Notes: generated by a model not told the origin, from the sequence alone. A DNA stretch of 64,000 bases from Desulfosporosinus hippei DSM 8344 (GCF_900100785.1 NZ_FNCP01000026.1:1-64000); one strand, 5' to 3'; positions 33,868 through 43,791 are shown, counted from the stretch's first letter. Program-made: numbers and translations.

Positions 33868-34083
33868 TTAAAGGGTGAAAAGAATAACTCCGATGAGGAA
33901 AAGAATAAATCCTACGATGGTAGTAACTGCGCCGGATGTTGGAGAACCAATGAGAAAGAGACCGATTCCGGCAATAAAAGCACCTATTAACATACTTATT
34001 CCATCATTAGAGCAGGGTTTAGGGCAGGGTTTAGGGCAGGGTTTAACACAGGTCCGTTCATCCGAGATAACTAAATCTGACAT
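33868..34083 (-). CDS. Small two-helix membrane protein with KPCP repeats
   Basis: 71 aa. MSDLVISDERTC, then CVKPCPKPCPKPC, then two hydrophobic helices (MLIGAFIAGIGLFLIG and TTIVGFILFLIGVILF). The KPCP part is encoded by three near-exact 12-bp direct repeats (about 34013-34046), so it can lengthen or shorten in frame. The Cys-Pro spacing could bind metals or be processed. GGGGGG lies 7 nt before ATG 34083. No family recognised; may localise to spore or cell membranes. Confidence 0.68.
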   Translation of the reverse strand: MSDLVISDERTCVKPCPKPCPKPCSNDGISMLIGAFIAGIGLFLIGSPTSGAVTTIVGFILFLIGVILFTL

Positions 34084-34161
34084 TTCATGTCCCCCCATTT
34101 TTTATTGACTGCCGATAGGCTGGTCTTACTATAAGTTATGAGGGAATAGTACATGTGTTAC

Positions 34162-35061
34162 CTAGATTAGGGAAGTGAATGCCCCGCTGGTATCGATATC
34201 CAGAACCAAAGCCGTGGCGTTTATTCCATGCCGCTCTAACGCCTTCGTCATGCTTAAAGGAACATCTTTTTCGAGGTTATCCGGGATTAAGGCCAACAGC
34301 GTTGGGCCGGATCCACTTAAGGCAGAGCCATAGGCACCTGTTTCGAGAGCTGCTTCAAGTGTTTCCAGTAATCCGGGAATCAGAGCAGCGCGTTGATTTT
34401 GGTGAAGTGTATCACGCATACCTTCTTTTAAGAGCGAGTAGTCTCCTCTAATAAAAGCTTCAGTAAGCAAGGAGACGTGGGAAATGTTAAAGACGGCATC
34501 TTTACGATGTACCTGATCGGGTAAGATTCCACGCGCTTTTTTGGTGTTTAGGTGCATATTGGGGATAGTCACAACTGCTTTAAAGTTAGGAGACTGAGTT
34601 AAAATTCTTGGAAGTACTCCGTTTTCAGTAGAAACTGATAAAGTAACACCACCATATAAAGCCGGAGTAACATTGTCGGGGTGCCCTTCAAGGGCGTTGG
34701 CTACCTGAAGAAGCTCTAACTTTGTGAATGGGGATCCGGCTATAGCGTTAGCGGCTACCAGTCCTCCGACAATGGCAGCTGAACTACTTCCTAAGCCTCT
34801 GGCAGGAGGAATGAAATTTTCAAAGGTTAAGTCGAGATTAGGGATAGGGTAATTAATAAGATCCCAGAAATGGCACATAGTTTTCCAGACCAGGTTAGTA
34901 TCATCTGTTGGGATGCCCTCTTTGTAAGAGCCTGACAAAGTAATTCGAAAAGGTCGGTTAGTTTCTACTGTAATCCTATTGTATAACTGAAGGGCCATGC
35001 CCAAACAATCAAATCCAGGTCCGAGATTGGCAGAAGTGGCGGGTATCTTAACTTGGAACAT
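34162..35061 (-). CDS. thrB: Homoserine kinase
   Basis: 299 aa, GHMP kinase. Phosphorylates homoserine with ATP for threonine synthesis. IPATSANLGPGFDCLG is the N-terminal substrate motif, PPARGLGSSSAAIVGGL the phosphate-binding loop, and GSALSGSGPTLLALI the third GHMP motif. GGGAGG suits ATG 35061 (6 nt) better than ATG 35064 (3 nt). It follows hom by about 29 nt on the same strand: a hom-thrB operon. Confidence 0.97.
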   Translation of the reverse strand: MFQVKIPATSANLGPGFDCLGMALQLYNRITVETNRPFRITLSGSYKEGIPTDDTNLVWKTMCHFWDLINYPIPNLDLTFENFIPPARGLGSSSAAIVGGLVAANAIAGSPFTKLELLQVANALEGHPDNVTPALYGGVTLSVSTENGVLPRILTQSPNFKAVVTIPNMHLNTKKARGILPDQVHRKDAVFNISHVSLLTEAFIRGDYSLLKEGMRDTLHQNQRAALIPGLLETLEAALETGAYGSALSGSGPTLLALIPDNLEKDVPLSMTKALERHGINATALVLDIDTSGAFTSLI

Positions 35062-35090
35062 CATATTCCTCCCTTAAAAGAATTGGGATA

Positions 35091-36383
35091 TTATGATTCA
35101 GGATAATCTTTTTCAAAACGTATAACGTTATCAATGCTAAGGACTTTGCTGTAGGCCTTAACAGAATCCAGGGCCTCCTGGAGTGCACCTTCACGGCAAG
35201 GGTGAGTTACCAGGACTATTTCCGCCTGATCCTTACCCCGTTGTTTTTGGATAATGGAAGCAAAGCTAATGTTCGCTTCAGCAAAAAGTAAAGCCAGAGT
35301 TGCCAAGACACGAGGTTCGTCTTTGACAAGCAGACGTATATAAAAGGCGGTATAAAAGTCTGAGGAGGATTTGAGAGGTAAGTCAAGGTAACAAGTACAA
35401 TTAATTGAAGACATGGAATTCGATTTGAGATTGCGGGCAATGCGCATAATATCCGAGACGATTGCACTCCCCGTAGGCAATGAACCTGCACCACGTCCAT
35501 AAAACATAGTTTCCCCAACGGCATCTCCAACCACATAAATTGCATTAAAAACACCATTTACAGAAGCCAGGGGATGGGTGAGAGGCAATATAGCCGGGTG
35601 AACGCGAACTTCAATTCCTTCATCCTGATGTTTAGCTACAGCTAAAAGCTTAATTGTACACCCCAGCTCTGCAGCGTAGGTTAAATCCTCACGGGTGATT
35701 TTTGAGATGCCCTCTACAAAGACGTCATTAAGAGCAACTCGTGAATTAAAGGCTATAGAAGCCAGAATAGCCAGTTTACGTGCAGCATCTAAGCCATCCA
35801 CATCCGATGAAGGATTGGCTTCGGCATACCCTAATTGCTGGGCTTCGGCAAGAACTTCCGCATACTCACGCCCCTGTTCAGCCATTGCCGTAAGAATATA
35901 GTTGGTGGTTCCATTAATGATGCCAAGCAAATGAGTAATTTTATTCGCTGAAAGAGATTCTTTAAGTGCCGCAATAATCGGAATCCCACCTCCGACACTT
36001 GCTTCAAAATACAAGTCTTTTCCGGCTTCATTAGCTGCGTCAAGCAATTCGTGACCGTGAACTGCTATAAGATCTTTATTAGCAGTAACCACGTTTTTTC
36101 CGTGTTTCAGAGCATCTAGTATAAAGGTTCGAGCAGGCTCGATACCGCCCATTACCTCAACAATAATGTCTATTTCAGGATCATGAAGAACTTCGTCGGG
36201 TTGATCTGTCAGCAGAAAATCGCCGTTGACATCTCGCTCACGATGAAGGTCACGGTCAAGGATTGCCTTTATCTGAAGATCGCAATGAGTACGGGTTTGT
36301 ATATCTTTAGCATTTTGTTGCAATACTTGTACGACACCGCATCCTACAGTGCCTAGACCTAATATACCTATTTTAATGGACAT
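35091..36383 (-). CDS. hom: Homoserine dehydrogenase with ACT domain
   Basis: 430 aa. Reduces aspartate semialdehyde to homoserine. GILGLGTVGCGVVQVL binds NAD(P); VEVMGGIEPARTFI and NKDLIAVHG follow; GIINGTTNYILT and YAEANPSSDVDGLDAARKL are catalytic-domain motifs. The C-terminal ACT domain (about 350-425) binds threonine for feedback control. AAAGGAG precedes the ATG. First gene of the leftward hom-thrB unit, divergent from ilvE. Confidence 0.97.
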   Translation of the reverse strand: MSIKIGILGLGTVGCGVVQVLQQNAKDIQTRTHCDLQIKAILDRDLHRERDVNGDFLLTDQPDEVLHDPEIDIIVEVMGGIEPARTFILDALKHGKNVVTANKDLIAVHGHELLDAANEAGKDLYFEASVGGGIPIIAALKESLSANKITHLLGIINGTTNYILTAMAEQGREYAEVLAEAQQLGYAEANPSSDVDGLDAARKLAILASIAFNSRVALNDVFVEGISKITREDLTYAAELGCTIKLLAVAKHQDEGIEVRVHPAILPLTHPLASVNGVFNAIYVVGDAVGETMFYGRGAGSLPTGSAIVSDIMRIARNLKSNSMSSINCTCYLDLPLKSSSDFYTAFYIRLLVKDEPRVLATLALLFAEANISFASIIQKQRGKDQAEIVLVTHPCREGALQEALDSVKAYSKVLSIDNVIRFEKDYPES

Positions 36384-36429
36384 GATAAGTCACTCCTTTC
36401 GAAAATACAAATGTATCTGCATAGTGGAC

Positions 36430-36459
36430 ATTATACCTTGGACTATCTAGCTTTGACAA
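36430..36459 (-). promoter_or_regulatory. hom promoter
   Basis: Minus strand: TTGTCA (36459-36454), 18 nt, TATAAT (36435-36430). Confidence 0.6.
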
Positions 36460-36481
36460 GGAAATTCTATAGGAATTTCCT
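36459..36481. promoter_or_regulatory. Palindrome between the hom and ilvE promoters
   Basis: AGGAAATTC-TATAG-GAATTTCCT, perfect 9-bp arms. It touches the hom -35 and lies 21 nt upstream of the ilvE -35. The AATTC-GAATT core loosely resembles a CodY box, but with several mismatches. Confidence 0.55.
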
Positions 36482-36501
36482 ACAATTCGAAGAAATTAGG
36501 G

Positions 36502-36530
36502 TTGACACTGAGGAATGTATTCTGTATCAT
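36502..36530 (+). promoter_or_regulatory. ilvE operon promoter
   Basis: TTGACA (36502-36507), 17 nt, TATCAT (36525-36530). Transcription would begin about 30 nt upstream of the riboswitch. Confidence 0.7.
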
Positions 36531-36569
36531 ATACACAAAGTTCTCGATGCGAATGTAATATAACAGGAA

Positions 36570-36718
36570 GTGTATCTAGGGTTCCGAGGTTAGCTCTCTA
36601 TTAAGGGAGAACCTGACTGGTCCGAGCGGTACAGAATCCATAATGGGTTTACACCGTGGGTAGAAAAAACCCAAGCGGAAAGTTCCACGTTGCTAAGGGG
36701 ACTACGCTTGGGATTTTT
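36570..36718 (+). promoter_or_regulatory. ykkC-family riboswitch with terminator, probably ppGpp class
   Basis: Conserved ykkC cores CTAGGGTTCCG (36576-36586) and ACTGGTCCGAG (36616-36626) are present, with a closing stem GTGTA (36570-36574)/TACAC (36650-36654). The terminator is CCCAAGCG (36670-36677)/CGCTTGGG (36705-36712) plus TTTTT. Its left arm overlaps GTGGGT-GAAAAA-ACCC (about 36656-36672), so ligand binding could prevent termination. ykkC subtypes sense guanidine, ppGpp or PRPP; ppGpp members are known upstream of branched-chain amino acid genes, as here. Confidence 0.87.
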
Positions 36719-36756
36719 AATTTCTTTTACTAACAACAGGAGTGGAGGATATAGGG

Positions 36757-37632
36757 ATGCTCATTTATTTAAATGGTTCATTTGTTGCTGAAGAAGATGC
36801 CAAAGTTTCAGTGTTTGATCATGGCTTTTTATATGGAGACGGCATTTTTGAGGGGATTCGGGCGTATCACGGTAGAGTGTTTAAATTAGAAGAACATTTA
36901 AAACGCCTTTATGAATCAGCTAAATCTATTAATCTAACGATCGGGATTGCTAAGGAAGATATGGCTGAGGTTGTCCTGGAAACACTCCGCAAAAATGATT
37001 TGAAAGATGCCTATATCCGCCTAGTCGTTTCACGAGGAAAAGGAGATCTGGGACTTGACCCCAATAATTGTTCGAAAGCCACGATTATCTGTATAGCAGC
37101 ACAAATTAAGCTTTTTGAGCAAACCATGTACGAGCAAGGGCTAAATGTGAAAACCGTTGCAATAAGAAGGAATAATCCGGATTCTTTAAATCCCAGAATC
37201 AAATCCCTTAATTATCTTAACAATGTTTTAGCTAAAATAGAATGTACTCAAGCGGGAGTTATAGAAGCGATTATGCTCACTCAAGACGGTTATGTTGCCG
37301 AGGGGACAGCGGATAATATTTTTATCTACCGTAATAATGTTTTGCTCACTCCGCCTCTTTCGGCAGGAATACTAGAAGGTATTACCCGAAATACTGTAAT
37401 ACAACTTGCTCAAACTTTAGATATAGAAGTAAAGGAAATGTTATTTACTCGTCATGATATGTATACTGCTGATGAGTGCTTTCTAACCGGTACAGCTGCT
37501 GAATTAATTCCTGTTAGAAATGTCGATGGACGTGAAATTGGGCTTGGGAAACCGGGTGCGATATTTAAACAGCTACTGAAGGAGTTTAGGACTCTTACCC
37601 AGGTGAACGGCCCTGAAATATTCAGCATGTAA
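36757..37632 (+). CDS. ilvE: Branched-chain amino acid aminotransferase
   Basis: 291 aa, PLP fold type IV. Last step of leucine, isoleucine and valine synthesis. VFDHGFLYGDGIFEGIRAY binds substrate, LNPRIKSLNYLNNVLAK carries the catalytic Lys, EGTADNIFI and GITRNTVIQLA follow. GGAGG (36744-36748) selects ATG 36757; the frame opens at 36742. First gene after the riboswitch, 38 nt past its T-run. Confidence 0.95.
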   Translation: MLIYLNGSFVAEEDAKVSVFDHGFLYGDGIFEGIRAYHGRVFKLEEHLKRLYESAKSINLTIGIAKEDMAEVVLETLRKNDLKDAYIRLVVSRGKGDLGLDPNNCSKATIICIAAQIKLFEQTMYEQGLNVKTVAIRRNNPDSLNPRIKSLNYLNNVLAKIECTQAGVIEAIMLTQDGYVAEGTADNIFIYRNNVLLTPPLSAGILEGITRNTVIQLAQTLDIEVKEMLFTRHDMYTADECFLTGTAAELIPVRNVDGREIGLGKPGAIFKQLLKEFRTLTQVNGPEIFSM

Positions 37633-37658
37633 GAGCAAATGTTTAGGGAGGGAAAACT

Positions 37659-39350
37659 GTGAGTGAAGAAGAAAAAACAGGATTACTTGGCGCCCATATC
37701 TTATTAAATGCCTTACAGCAAGAAGGTGTTGAGGTCATCTTTGGGTATCCCGGAGGGGTATTGCTTCCACTGTATGACGCTCTCTTAGATAGTCCGATTC
37801 GTCATGTGTTGGGTCGGCATGAACAGGGAGTTGTTTTTGCGGCGGATGGTTATTCCAGAGTAAGTGGGAAAGTTGGAGTTTGCCTAGGGACATCCGGTCC
37901 GGGAGCCACGAATCTGGTAACCGGTATCGCTAATGCTTTCTTAGACTCCATCCCTATGGTTGTTTTGACCGGGCAGGTTCCCACAAGTTCAATAGGCTCC
38001 GACTCTTTTCAAGAGGTAGATATTATTGGAATTACAATGCCGATTACAAAACATTCATATTTGGTTAAAGACGCCCGGGATTTGCCTAGGATTGTCAGAG
38101 AGGCTTTTTATATTGCTCGTACCGGTCGTCCGGGTCCCGTTCTTATTGATCTGCCCAAAGATGTTCTGGCGGCTGAAAATGTTATTCCTTTTTCGAACGA
38201 AATGAAGTTAAAAGGATATAAAGTGTTTGGACAAGCCAACAATGGAAAGATTGAAGAAGTGGTCAAAGTACTTTCAGAGTCTCGAAAGCCCGTGTTATAT
38301 GCGGGGGGCGGGGTAGTTACCGCCGGGGCGGAAGATGTTTTGAGGCAATTTATTGATAAAACATCCATTCCATTGGTTACAACCTTGATGGGAACCGGAA
38401 GCCTTCCTTTTGAACATCCAAACTCATTAGGTATGGTTGGAATGCATGGAACAGTGACAGCCAACTATGCCGTGGACGATTGTGATTTGTTAATTGCGGT
38501 GGGTGTGCGTTTTGATGACCGTGTAACAAGCGGTATAGGGCATCGGTTTGCGACTAAAGCTAAGGTTATTCATATTGATATCGATCCGGTTGAGATTAGG
38601 AAAGTGGTAAAAACAGATATCCAAATTGTTGGCGATGCGCGCCAAGTAATAACAGAGATGCTCGAGGTTCTGCCGGCTTTTCCGGTACCTCAAGTTACAG
38701 AGTGGTGGAATCAACTGCATGACTGGAAGGCGAATCATACCTTGGAGTATGATAAGGATAGGCTCACCCCTCAGATGGTCATTCAGTGTCTCGGGGAAGT
38801 AGCCGGGGGAGAAACCATTGTCACCACAGATGTAGGACAGCATCAAATGTGGGCTGCTCAGTATTATCCCACAGTAAACCCGCGCAATTATGCAACCAGC
38901 TGCGGTCTTGGCGTTATGGGTTATGGCTTACCTTCGGCCATAGGAGCACAAATTGCCCGTCCCGATGAAAAAGTCGTAGTGATAACGGGTGATGGGTCTT
39001 TTCAAATGTCGATTCAAGAGTTGGGTACGATTGCTCAGAATAAACTTCCTATTAAGATTGTCCTTCTTAATAATGGAGTTCTTGGTATGGTTCGACAAAT
39101 GCAAAAAATGTTTTATGCTGAGCGTTATAGTCAAATTAGTCTTCAAGGCAGCCCTGACTTCGTCAAGGTGGCAGAAGCCTATGGAATCCATGGAATCTAT
39201 GTCAATTCCCTCGAACAGGTTCGCGGCGCTCTTGAGGAAGCGTTTAATCATCCCGGACCAGCGCTGGTGGAGATTGCTATCTCAGAAAATGAAAATGTCT
39301 TACCTATGGTTCCCCCAGGTAAACTTATTACTGAAATGATTGTGAGGTAA
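37659..39350 (+). CDS. ilvB: Acetolactate synthase catalytic subunit
   Basis: 563 aa. Joins two pyruvates, or pyruvate and 2-oxobutyrate. GYPGGVLLPLYDAL and RHEQGVVFAADGYSR hold the catalytic Glu, and GDGSFQMSIQELGTIAQ with LNNGVLGMVRQ is the TPP-Mg site. FAD segment lies in the middle domain. GTG 37659 follows GGGAGGG. Followed 4 nt later by ilvN. Confidence 0.97.
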   Translation: MSEEEKTGLLGAHILLNALQQEGVEVIFGYPGGVLLPLYDALLDSPIRHVLGRHEQGVVFAADGYSRVSGKVGVCLGTSGPGATNLVTGIANAFLDSIPMVVLTGQVPTSSIGSDSFQEVDIIGITMPITKHSYLVKDARDLPRIVREAFYIARTGRPGPVLIDLPKDVLAAENVIPFSNEMKLKGYKVFGQANNGKIEEVVKVLSESRKPVLYAGGGVVTAGAEDVLRQFIDKTSIPLVTTLMGTGSLPFEHPNSLGMVGMHGTVTANYAVDDCDLLIAVGVRFDDRVTSGIGHRFATKAKVIHIDIDPVEIRKVVKTDIQIVGDARQVITEMLEVLPAFPVPQVTEWWNQLHDWKANHTLEYDKDRLTPQMVIQCLGEVAGGETIVTTDVGQHQMWAAQYYPTVNPRNYATSCGLGVMGYGLPSAIGAQIARPDEKVVVITGDGSFQMSIQELGTIAQNKLPIKIVLLNNGVLGMVRQMQKMFYAERYSQISLQGSPDFVKVAEAYGIHGIYVNSLEQVRGALEEAFNHPGPALVEIAISENENVLPMVPPGKLITEMIVR

Positions 39351-39354
39351 TAAT

Positions 39355-39834
39355 ATGTTGCATACACTGGCAGTTCTTGTGGAGAACAATCCTGGGGTTT
39401 TGATTCGTGTTGCAGGATTGTTTACCCGGAGAGGTTATAATATCGATAGTCTGACAGTCTGTCAAACAGAAGATCCGGAGCTATCGCGAATGACAATCGT
39501 CGTTAATGGGGATGATCAAATCATAGAACAGGTACGAAATCAATTAAGCAAACTAGTGGTTGTTCACTCGGTTTCGGATTATACTGGTGAATGTGTTGTT
39601 GATCGTGAACTTGCCTTAATTCGGGTTCAAGTCAGTAGTGAAACACGGTCTGCGGTTCTCCAAACAGTGGATATTTTCCGCGGGCGAGTTGTGGATATGG
39701 GTAGAACGAATTTAACCGTAGAATTAACCGGTGATATACCCAAAATTGATGCGTTTGTCCACGCAATTCAACCTTATGGATTAATGGAGTTAGTACGCAC
39801 TGGAAAAGTTGCAATTTTGCGTTCAGAAGCATAG
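39355..39834 (+). CDS. ilvN: Acetolactate synthase small (regulatory) subunit
   Basis: 159 aa. ACT domain: HTLAVLVENNPGVLIRVAGLFTRRGYNIDSLTV, then a C-terminal ACT-like half with ALIRVQVSSETRSAVLQ. Binds valine to inhibit IlvB and stimulates its activity. Starts 4 nt after ilvB stops, with the ribosome site GTGAGGTAAT in ilvB, so the two are translationally coupled. Confidence 0.97.
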   Translation: MLHTLAVLVENNPGVLIRVAGLFTRRGYNIDSLTVCQTEDPELSRMTIVVNGDDQIIEQVRNQLSKLVVVHSVSDYTGECVVDRELALIRVQVSSETRSAVLQTVDIFRGRVVDMGRTNLTVELTGDIPKIDAFVHAIQPYGLMELVRTGKVAILRSEA

Positions 39835-39919
39835 TGAAAGATTTTCCTTGTGTAGTATAATAAAAATGGCTTTGGTTATTTAAAGGCAAGGCTTATAGTT
39901 GAAAGGGAGTTTTAGAAAG

Positions 39920-40918
39920 ATGGCAAAAATGTATTATGATGTAGACGCAAACTTGGAGTTATTAAAAGGCAAGGTTATCGCAGTAATGGGTTATGGTAGT
40001 CAAGGACATGCTCAAGCTCAAAACCTCAAAGATTCCGGACTGAATGTTGTTATAGGGCTTCGTCCTGGGAGTGCGCGTACTGAACGTGCTCAAGCTGCCG
40101 GCTTTGAAGTTATGACAGTAGAAGAGGCTGCTAAGCGGGCAGATGTTATTCAAATTTTGCTTCCCGATGAAACCCAAAGTAAAGTATATAATGAAGAGAT
40201 TAAGCAACATCTAACTTCCGGAAAAGCTTTAGTATTTTCTCATGGATTTAATATTCATTTCGGTCAAATTGTCCCTCCAAGTGATGTGGATGTTTTTATG
40301 GTGGCTCCGAAAAGCCCAGGCCATTTAGTGCGTCGTACTTACACTGAAGGGGCAGGAGTTCCAGCCCTGATTGCTGTTCATCAGGATGCTTCCGGTAAGG
40401 CTAAAGAATTGGCCTTAGCTTACGCTAAAGGAATTGGCTCAACTAAAGCCGGCGTTTTGGAGACATCTTTTGGTGAGGAAACTGAAACTGACCTCTTCGG
40501 AGAACAAGCAGTCCTTTGCGGAGGAGCCTCTGAGCTGGTTAAAGCTGGATTTGATACCTTAGTCGAGGCAGGTTATCAGCCGGAAATCGCTTATTTTGAG
40601 TGTTTGCATGAGTTAAAACTCATCGTTGATTTAATGTATGAAGGCGGTATGAGCTGGATGAGATATTCAGTATCTGATACTGCTCAATACGGAGATATGA
40701 CCATTGGAAAACGCATTATTAATCAAGAAACTCGAAAAGAGATGAAACGCGTTCTTGAAGAAATTCAAGATGGTCGTTTTGCAAAAGCATGGTTACTTGA
40801 GAACCAAGCTAATCGTCCAACCTTTAATGCTATGACCCGTATCGAAGCAAATCATCCCATTGAAAAAGTTGGGGAGCAATTAAGAGGAATGATGAGCTGG
40901 TTGAAAAAACACGAATAG
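39920..40918 (+). CDS. ilvC: Ketol-acid reductoisomerase
   Basis: 332 aa, class I. Isomerises and reduces acetolactate and acetohydroxybutyrate. [20 protein letters not shown] binds NADPH; the loop [11 protein letters not shown] follows. [15 protein letters not shown] and [14 protein letters not shown] carry Mg ligands. [18 protein letters not shown] fits the family start at ATG 39920; the frame opens at TTG 39899. About 86 nt after ilvN, no obvious terminator between. Confidence 0.97.
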   Translation: MAKMYYDVDANLELLKGKVIAVMGYGSQGHAQAQNLKDSGLNVVIGLRPGSARTERAQAAGFEVMTVEEAAKRADVIQILLPDETQSKVYNEEIKQHLTSGKALVFSHGFNIHFGQIVPPSDVDVFMVAPKSPGHLVRRTYTEGAGVPALIAVHQDASGKAKELALAYAKGIGSTKAGVLETSFGEETETDLFGEQAVLCGGASELVKAGFDTLVEAGYQPEIAYFECLHELKLIVDLMYEGGMSWMRYSVSDTAQYGDMTIGKRIINQETRKEMKRVLEEIQDGRFAKAWLLENQANRPTFNAMTRIEANHPIEKVGEQLRGMMSWLKKHE

Positions 40919-40975
40919 TTGATATCTTTTAGCAGGTTTATCTGTCTGAGACTACTTGGTTTTTTGAATGATTGC

Positions 40976-41003
40976 AGATCATTGCCATTCGTGGCAATGA
41001 TCT
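40976..41003 (+). terminator. 12-bp hairpin with UUCG loop between ilvC and leuA
   Basis: AGATCATTGCCA (40976-40987) and TGGCAATGATCT (40992-41003) pair perfectly around TTCG, followed by AATTTTACC. The T-run is short, so it could be a partial terminator or an mRNA stabiliser for the ilv part of the operon. Confidence 0.65.
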
Positions 41004-41078
41004 AATTTTACCACCCAGATTCACCTGTCCACTCTTTTCACAATGCTTTTCAATAGTAATCGGAAGGATGTTAGAGTA

Positions 41079-42599
41079 ATGCGGCGGATTGAAATCTTTG
41101 ATACCACTCTGAGAGATGGCGAACAATCTCCCGGAGTAGCACTTAATGCTGAGGAAAAACTGCAAATTGCCCACCAATTAGGAAAGCTGGGAGTTAATGT
41201 TCTTGAAGCAGGATTTCCGATAGCCTCCCCAGGAGATTTTGAAGGAGTGCGCAGGATTGCTCAAGAGGTAAGAAATGTAGGTGTTGCCGCCCTTGCTCGG
41301 GCGAATGCCAAAGATATAGAACGTGCCTGGGAGGCAATATCAGGCGGAGAGTCTCCCCGCATTCATACCTTTATAGCTACTTCCCCCATACATATGCAGT
41401 ATAAATTACAAAAATCCCCCGACGAAGTCTTTGAACAAGCTGTCCAGGCAGTTCGATTGGCAAAATCCAAGGTTAGCGATATTGAGTTTAGTGCCGAAGA
41501 TGCTTCTCGCAGCGATGTAGATTTTTTGGCTAGAGTTTTCACAGGGGTTATTCAAGCTGGCGCAACTGTGCTTAACGTTCCTGATACGGTGGGGTATGCC
41601 ACGCCTGAAGAGTATGCCGCATTTTTAAAAGCAATTATGGAACGAACAACTGGGATTGAAAAGGTGAAAGTCAGTGTCCACTGCCATAACGATTTAGGCT
41701 TGGCAGTTGCTAATTCCCTTGCTGCAGTTGGAATAGGTGTACATCAGCTGGAGTGCACCGTAAATGGAATTGGTGAAAGAGCCGGGAATGCAGCCTTAGA
41801 AGAACTTGTCATGGCTTTACACACCCGCCGGGATCAGTTTAATGTGGAAACCAGTATTGTAACCTCGGAGATAGCCAGAACCAGTCAATTGGTAAGTCGC
41901 CTAACCGGAATGATGATTCAGCATAACAAGGCCATCGTAGGTAAGAATGCTTTTGCCCATGAATCCGGTATCCACCAAGATGGTATGCTGAAAGAGCGTT
42001 CCACCTACGAAATTATGTCGCCAAGTATCATTGGAGTTGATGTTGAATCTATTGTCCTAGGGAAACATTCAGGACGTCACGCTGTTCAGCAGAGGCTGGC
42101 AGATCTGGGACTGGAGTTAGAGGATAGTCATTTTGAAGAGTTGTTTTCTCGGTTTAAACTTTTGGCTGATCGAAAGCGAGAAGTGACCACAGCCGATTTA
42201 TTCTCCTTAGTTGATGAACAGAAAGAGAAAACTGATCAGATAAATTTAGATTACCTGCAGATTTCTAGTGGAACTCATTTAGTTCCCACAGCAACGGTTG
42301 GGTTAATGTATCAAGGGCAAAGACTCGCTGATGCTGCCTGCGGTGATGGACCAGTTGACGCCGCTTTCAAAGCCATTGATAAAGTGTTGGGAACTCAAGG
42401 GAAATTAAGTCATTATTCCTTACAAGCACTTGATGGTGGCGAAGATGCGCAAGGGGAAGTTACGGTAAGCGTAAAATTTGGAGAGAATCTAGTTGCTGGA
42501 CGTGGAGTTAGTACGGATATTATCGAAGCAAGTGTAAGAGGTTATCTCCAAGCAGTAAATCGAGCTTACACACGAGGCTGGATTGAGATTAAACAGTAA
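41079..42599 (+). CDS. leuA: 2-isopropylmalate synthase
   Basis: 506 aa with C-terminal regulatory domain. Condenses acetyl-CoA with 2-oxoisovalerate, first committed leucine step. [15 protein letters not shown] and [18 protein letters not shown] carry catalytic and metal residues; [12 protein letters not shown] follows. The LeuA dimer domain (about 385-500) binds leucine for feedback. GGAAGGA lies 11 nt before ATG 41079; the frame opens upstream at 41043. Confidence 0.97.
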   Translation: MRRIEIFDTTLRDGEQSPGVALNAEEKLQIAHQLGKLGVNVLEAGFPIASPGDFEGVRRIAQEVRNVGVAALARANAKDIERAWEAISGGESPRIHTFIATSPIHMQYKLQKSPDEVFEQAVQAVRLAKSKVSDIEFSAEDASRSDVDFLARVFTGVIQAGATVLNVPDTVGYATPEEYAAFLKAIMERTTGIEKVKVSVHCHNDLGLAVANSLAAVGIGVHQLECTVNGIGERAGNAALEELVMALHTRRDQFNVETSIVTSEIARTSQLVSRLTGMMIQHNKAIVGKNAFAHESGIHQDGMLKERSTYEIMSPSIIGVDVESIVLGKHSGRHAVQQRLADLGLELEDSHFEELFSRFKLLADRKREVTTADLFSLVDEQKEKTDQINLDYLQISSGTHLVPTATVGLMYQGQRLADAACGDGPVDAAFKAIDKVLGTQGKLSHYSLQALDGGEDAQGEVTVSVKFGENLVAGRGVSTDIIEASVRGYLQAVNRAYTRGWIEIKQ

Positions 42600-42649
42600 G
42601 AACCGATTCGTGTCGGTGGACTTATCCCTAAGTTGAAGGAGGAAGAATA

Positions 42650-43711
42650 ATGCCTAATGTTTTAGTACTTCCCGGTGATGGTATTGGGTTAGAAATAACC
42701 CCGGAAGCCGTCAAGGTGTTAGAAGCTGTATTAAAGGATCATCCTCAAAGCCTTAAGTTTCAATATGGCTTAATAGGGGGAGCTGCAATTGATGAAGTGG
42801 GCAAAGCTTTGCCGGATGCAACACTTGAAGCTGCACAGGCAGCTGACGCGATTTTACTAGGTTCAGTGGGTGGGCCTAAGTGGGATACCCTCCCAGCTCC
42901 CCAACGCCCAGAACTGGGAGGATTGCTGGCGATTAGAAAAGCTTTGGGTCTTTTTGCAAATATTCGTCCTGTGAAGATGCTCCCAATGTTAGTAGATGCT
43001 TCTACTCTTAAACCTGAAGTGGTTAAAAACGTTGACCTTGTTGTTTTGCGAGAATTGACAGGTGGACTTTACTTTGGTGAGAAAGGGAGAGGAACTAACC
43101 CAAGAAGTGCCTTTGATAACTTGATCTATACTGAGGAAGAAATTCAGCGTATTGTTGAACTTGGTTTCCAAACGGCAATGAAGCGGCGTAAAAAGCTTTG
43201 TTCCGTTGACAAAGCAAATGTCCTGGAGTCTTCTCGTTTTTGGAGAGAGATTACTCTTGAAGTTGCCAAGAATTATCCGGAAGTTGAATTAACCCATATG
43301 TATGTCGACAATGCCGCCATGCAATTGGTACGTTGGCCGGAGCAGTTTGATGTAATCGTAACAGAGAACATGTTTGGAGATATTCTGACAGATTTAGCTT
43401 CTATGCTCATGGGATCAATTGGAATGATCTCCTCGGCAAGCTTAAATGGCAGTAAAGGACTCTATGAACCTGCTCATGGATCGGCCCCGGATATTGCAGG
43501 AAAGAATATTGCCAATCCTTTGGCCACGATTCTCTCAGGTGCTCTGATGTTACGTTACTCCTTTGGCTTAGAGGAGGAGGCACAGAAGATTGAGAGAGCG
43601 GTTGAGCAAGTCTTGGAAGAAGGGTATAGAACCGCTGATTTAGCAAAACCAGGTGACAAGGTTCTGGGCACTCGTGAAATGGGCGATGCGGTTGTTAAAG
43701 CGCTTAAATAG
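42650..43711 (+). CDS. leuB: 3-isopropylmalate dehydrogenase
   Basis: 353 aa. Oxidises and decarboxylates 3-isopropylmalate with [19 protein letters not shown] at the start, [14 protein letters not shown], and [35 protein letters not shown] are conserved substrate and metal motifs; [18 protein letters not shown] binds the coenzyme. AAGGAGGAAG precedes the ATG. Last gene of the operon; leuC and leuD are missing here and no clear terminator follows. Confidence 0.97.
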   Translation: MPNVLVLPGDGIGLEITPEAVKVLEAVLKDHPQSLKFQYGLIGGAAIDEVGKALPDATLEAAQAADAILLGSVGGPKWDTLPAPQRPELGGLLAIRKALGLFANIRPVKMLPMLVDASTLKPEVVKNVDLVVLRELTGGLYFGEKGRGTNPRSAFDNLIYTEEEIQRIVELGFQTAMKRRKKLCSVDKANVLESSRFWREITLEVAKNYPEVELTHMYVDNAAMQLVRWPEQFDVIVTENMFGDILTDLASMLMGSIGMISSASLNGSKGLYEPAHGSAPDIAGKNIANPLATILSGALMLRYSFGLEEEAQKIERAVEQVLEEGYRTADLAKPGDKVLGTREMGDAVVKALK

Positions 43712-43791
43712 TTTACGATAGTAGTGATTAAAAGTGTGGTGTAGTATTGTCTTTGTTTTAATGTTTTTTCCAGGTTATGTTAGAAACACAC

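Noticed and set aside
36570-36718. Guanidine-I riboswitch
   Set aside because: Downstream genes are branched-chain biosynthesis, with no guanidine carboxylase or exporter; the class cannot be proved by eye but ppGpp fits better.
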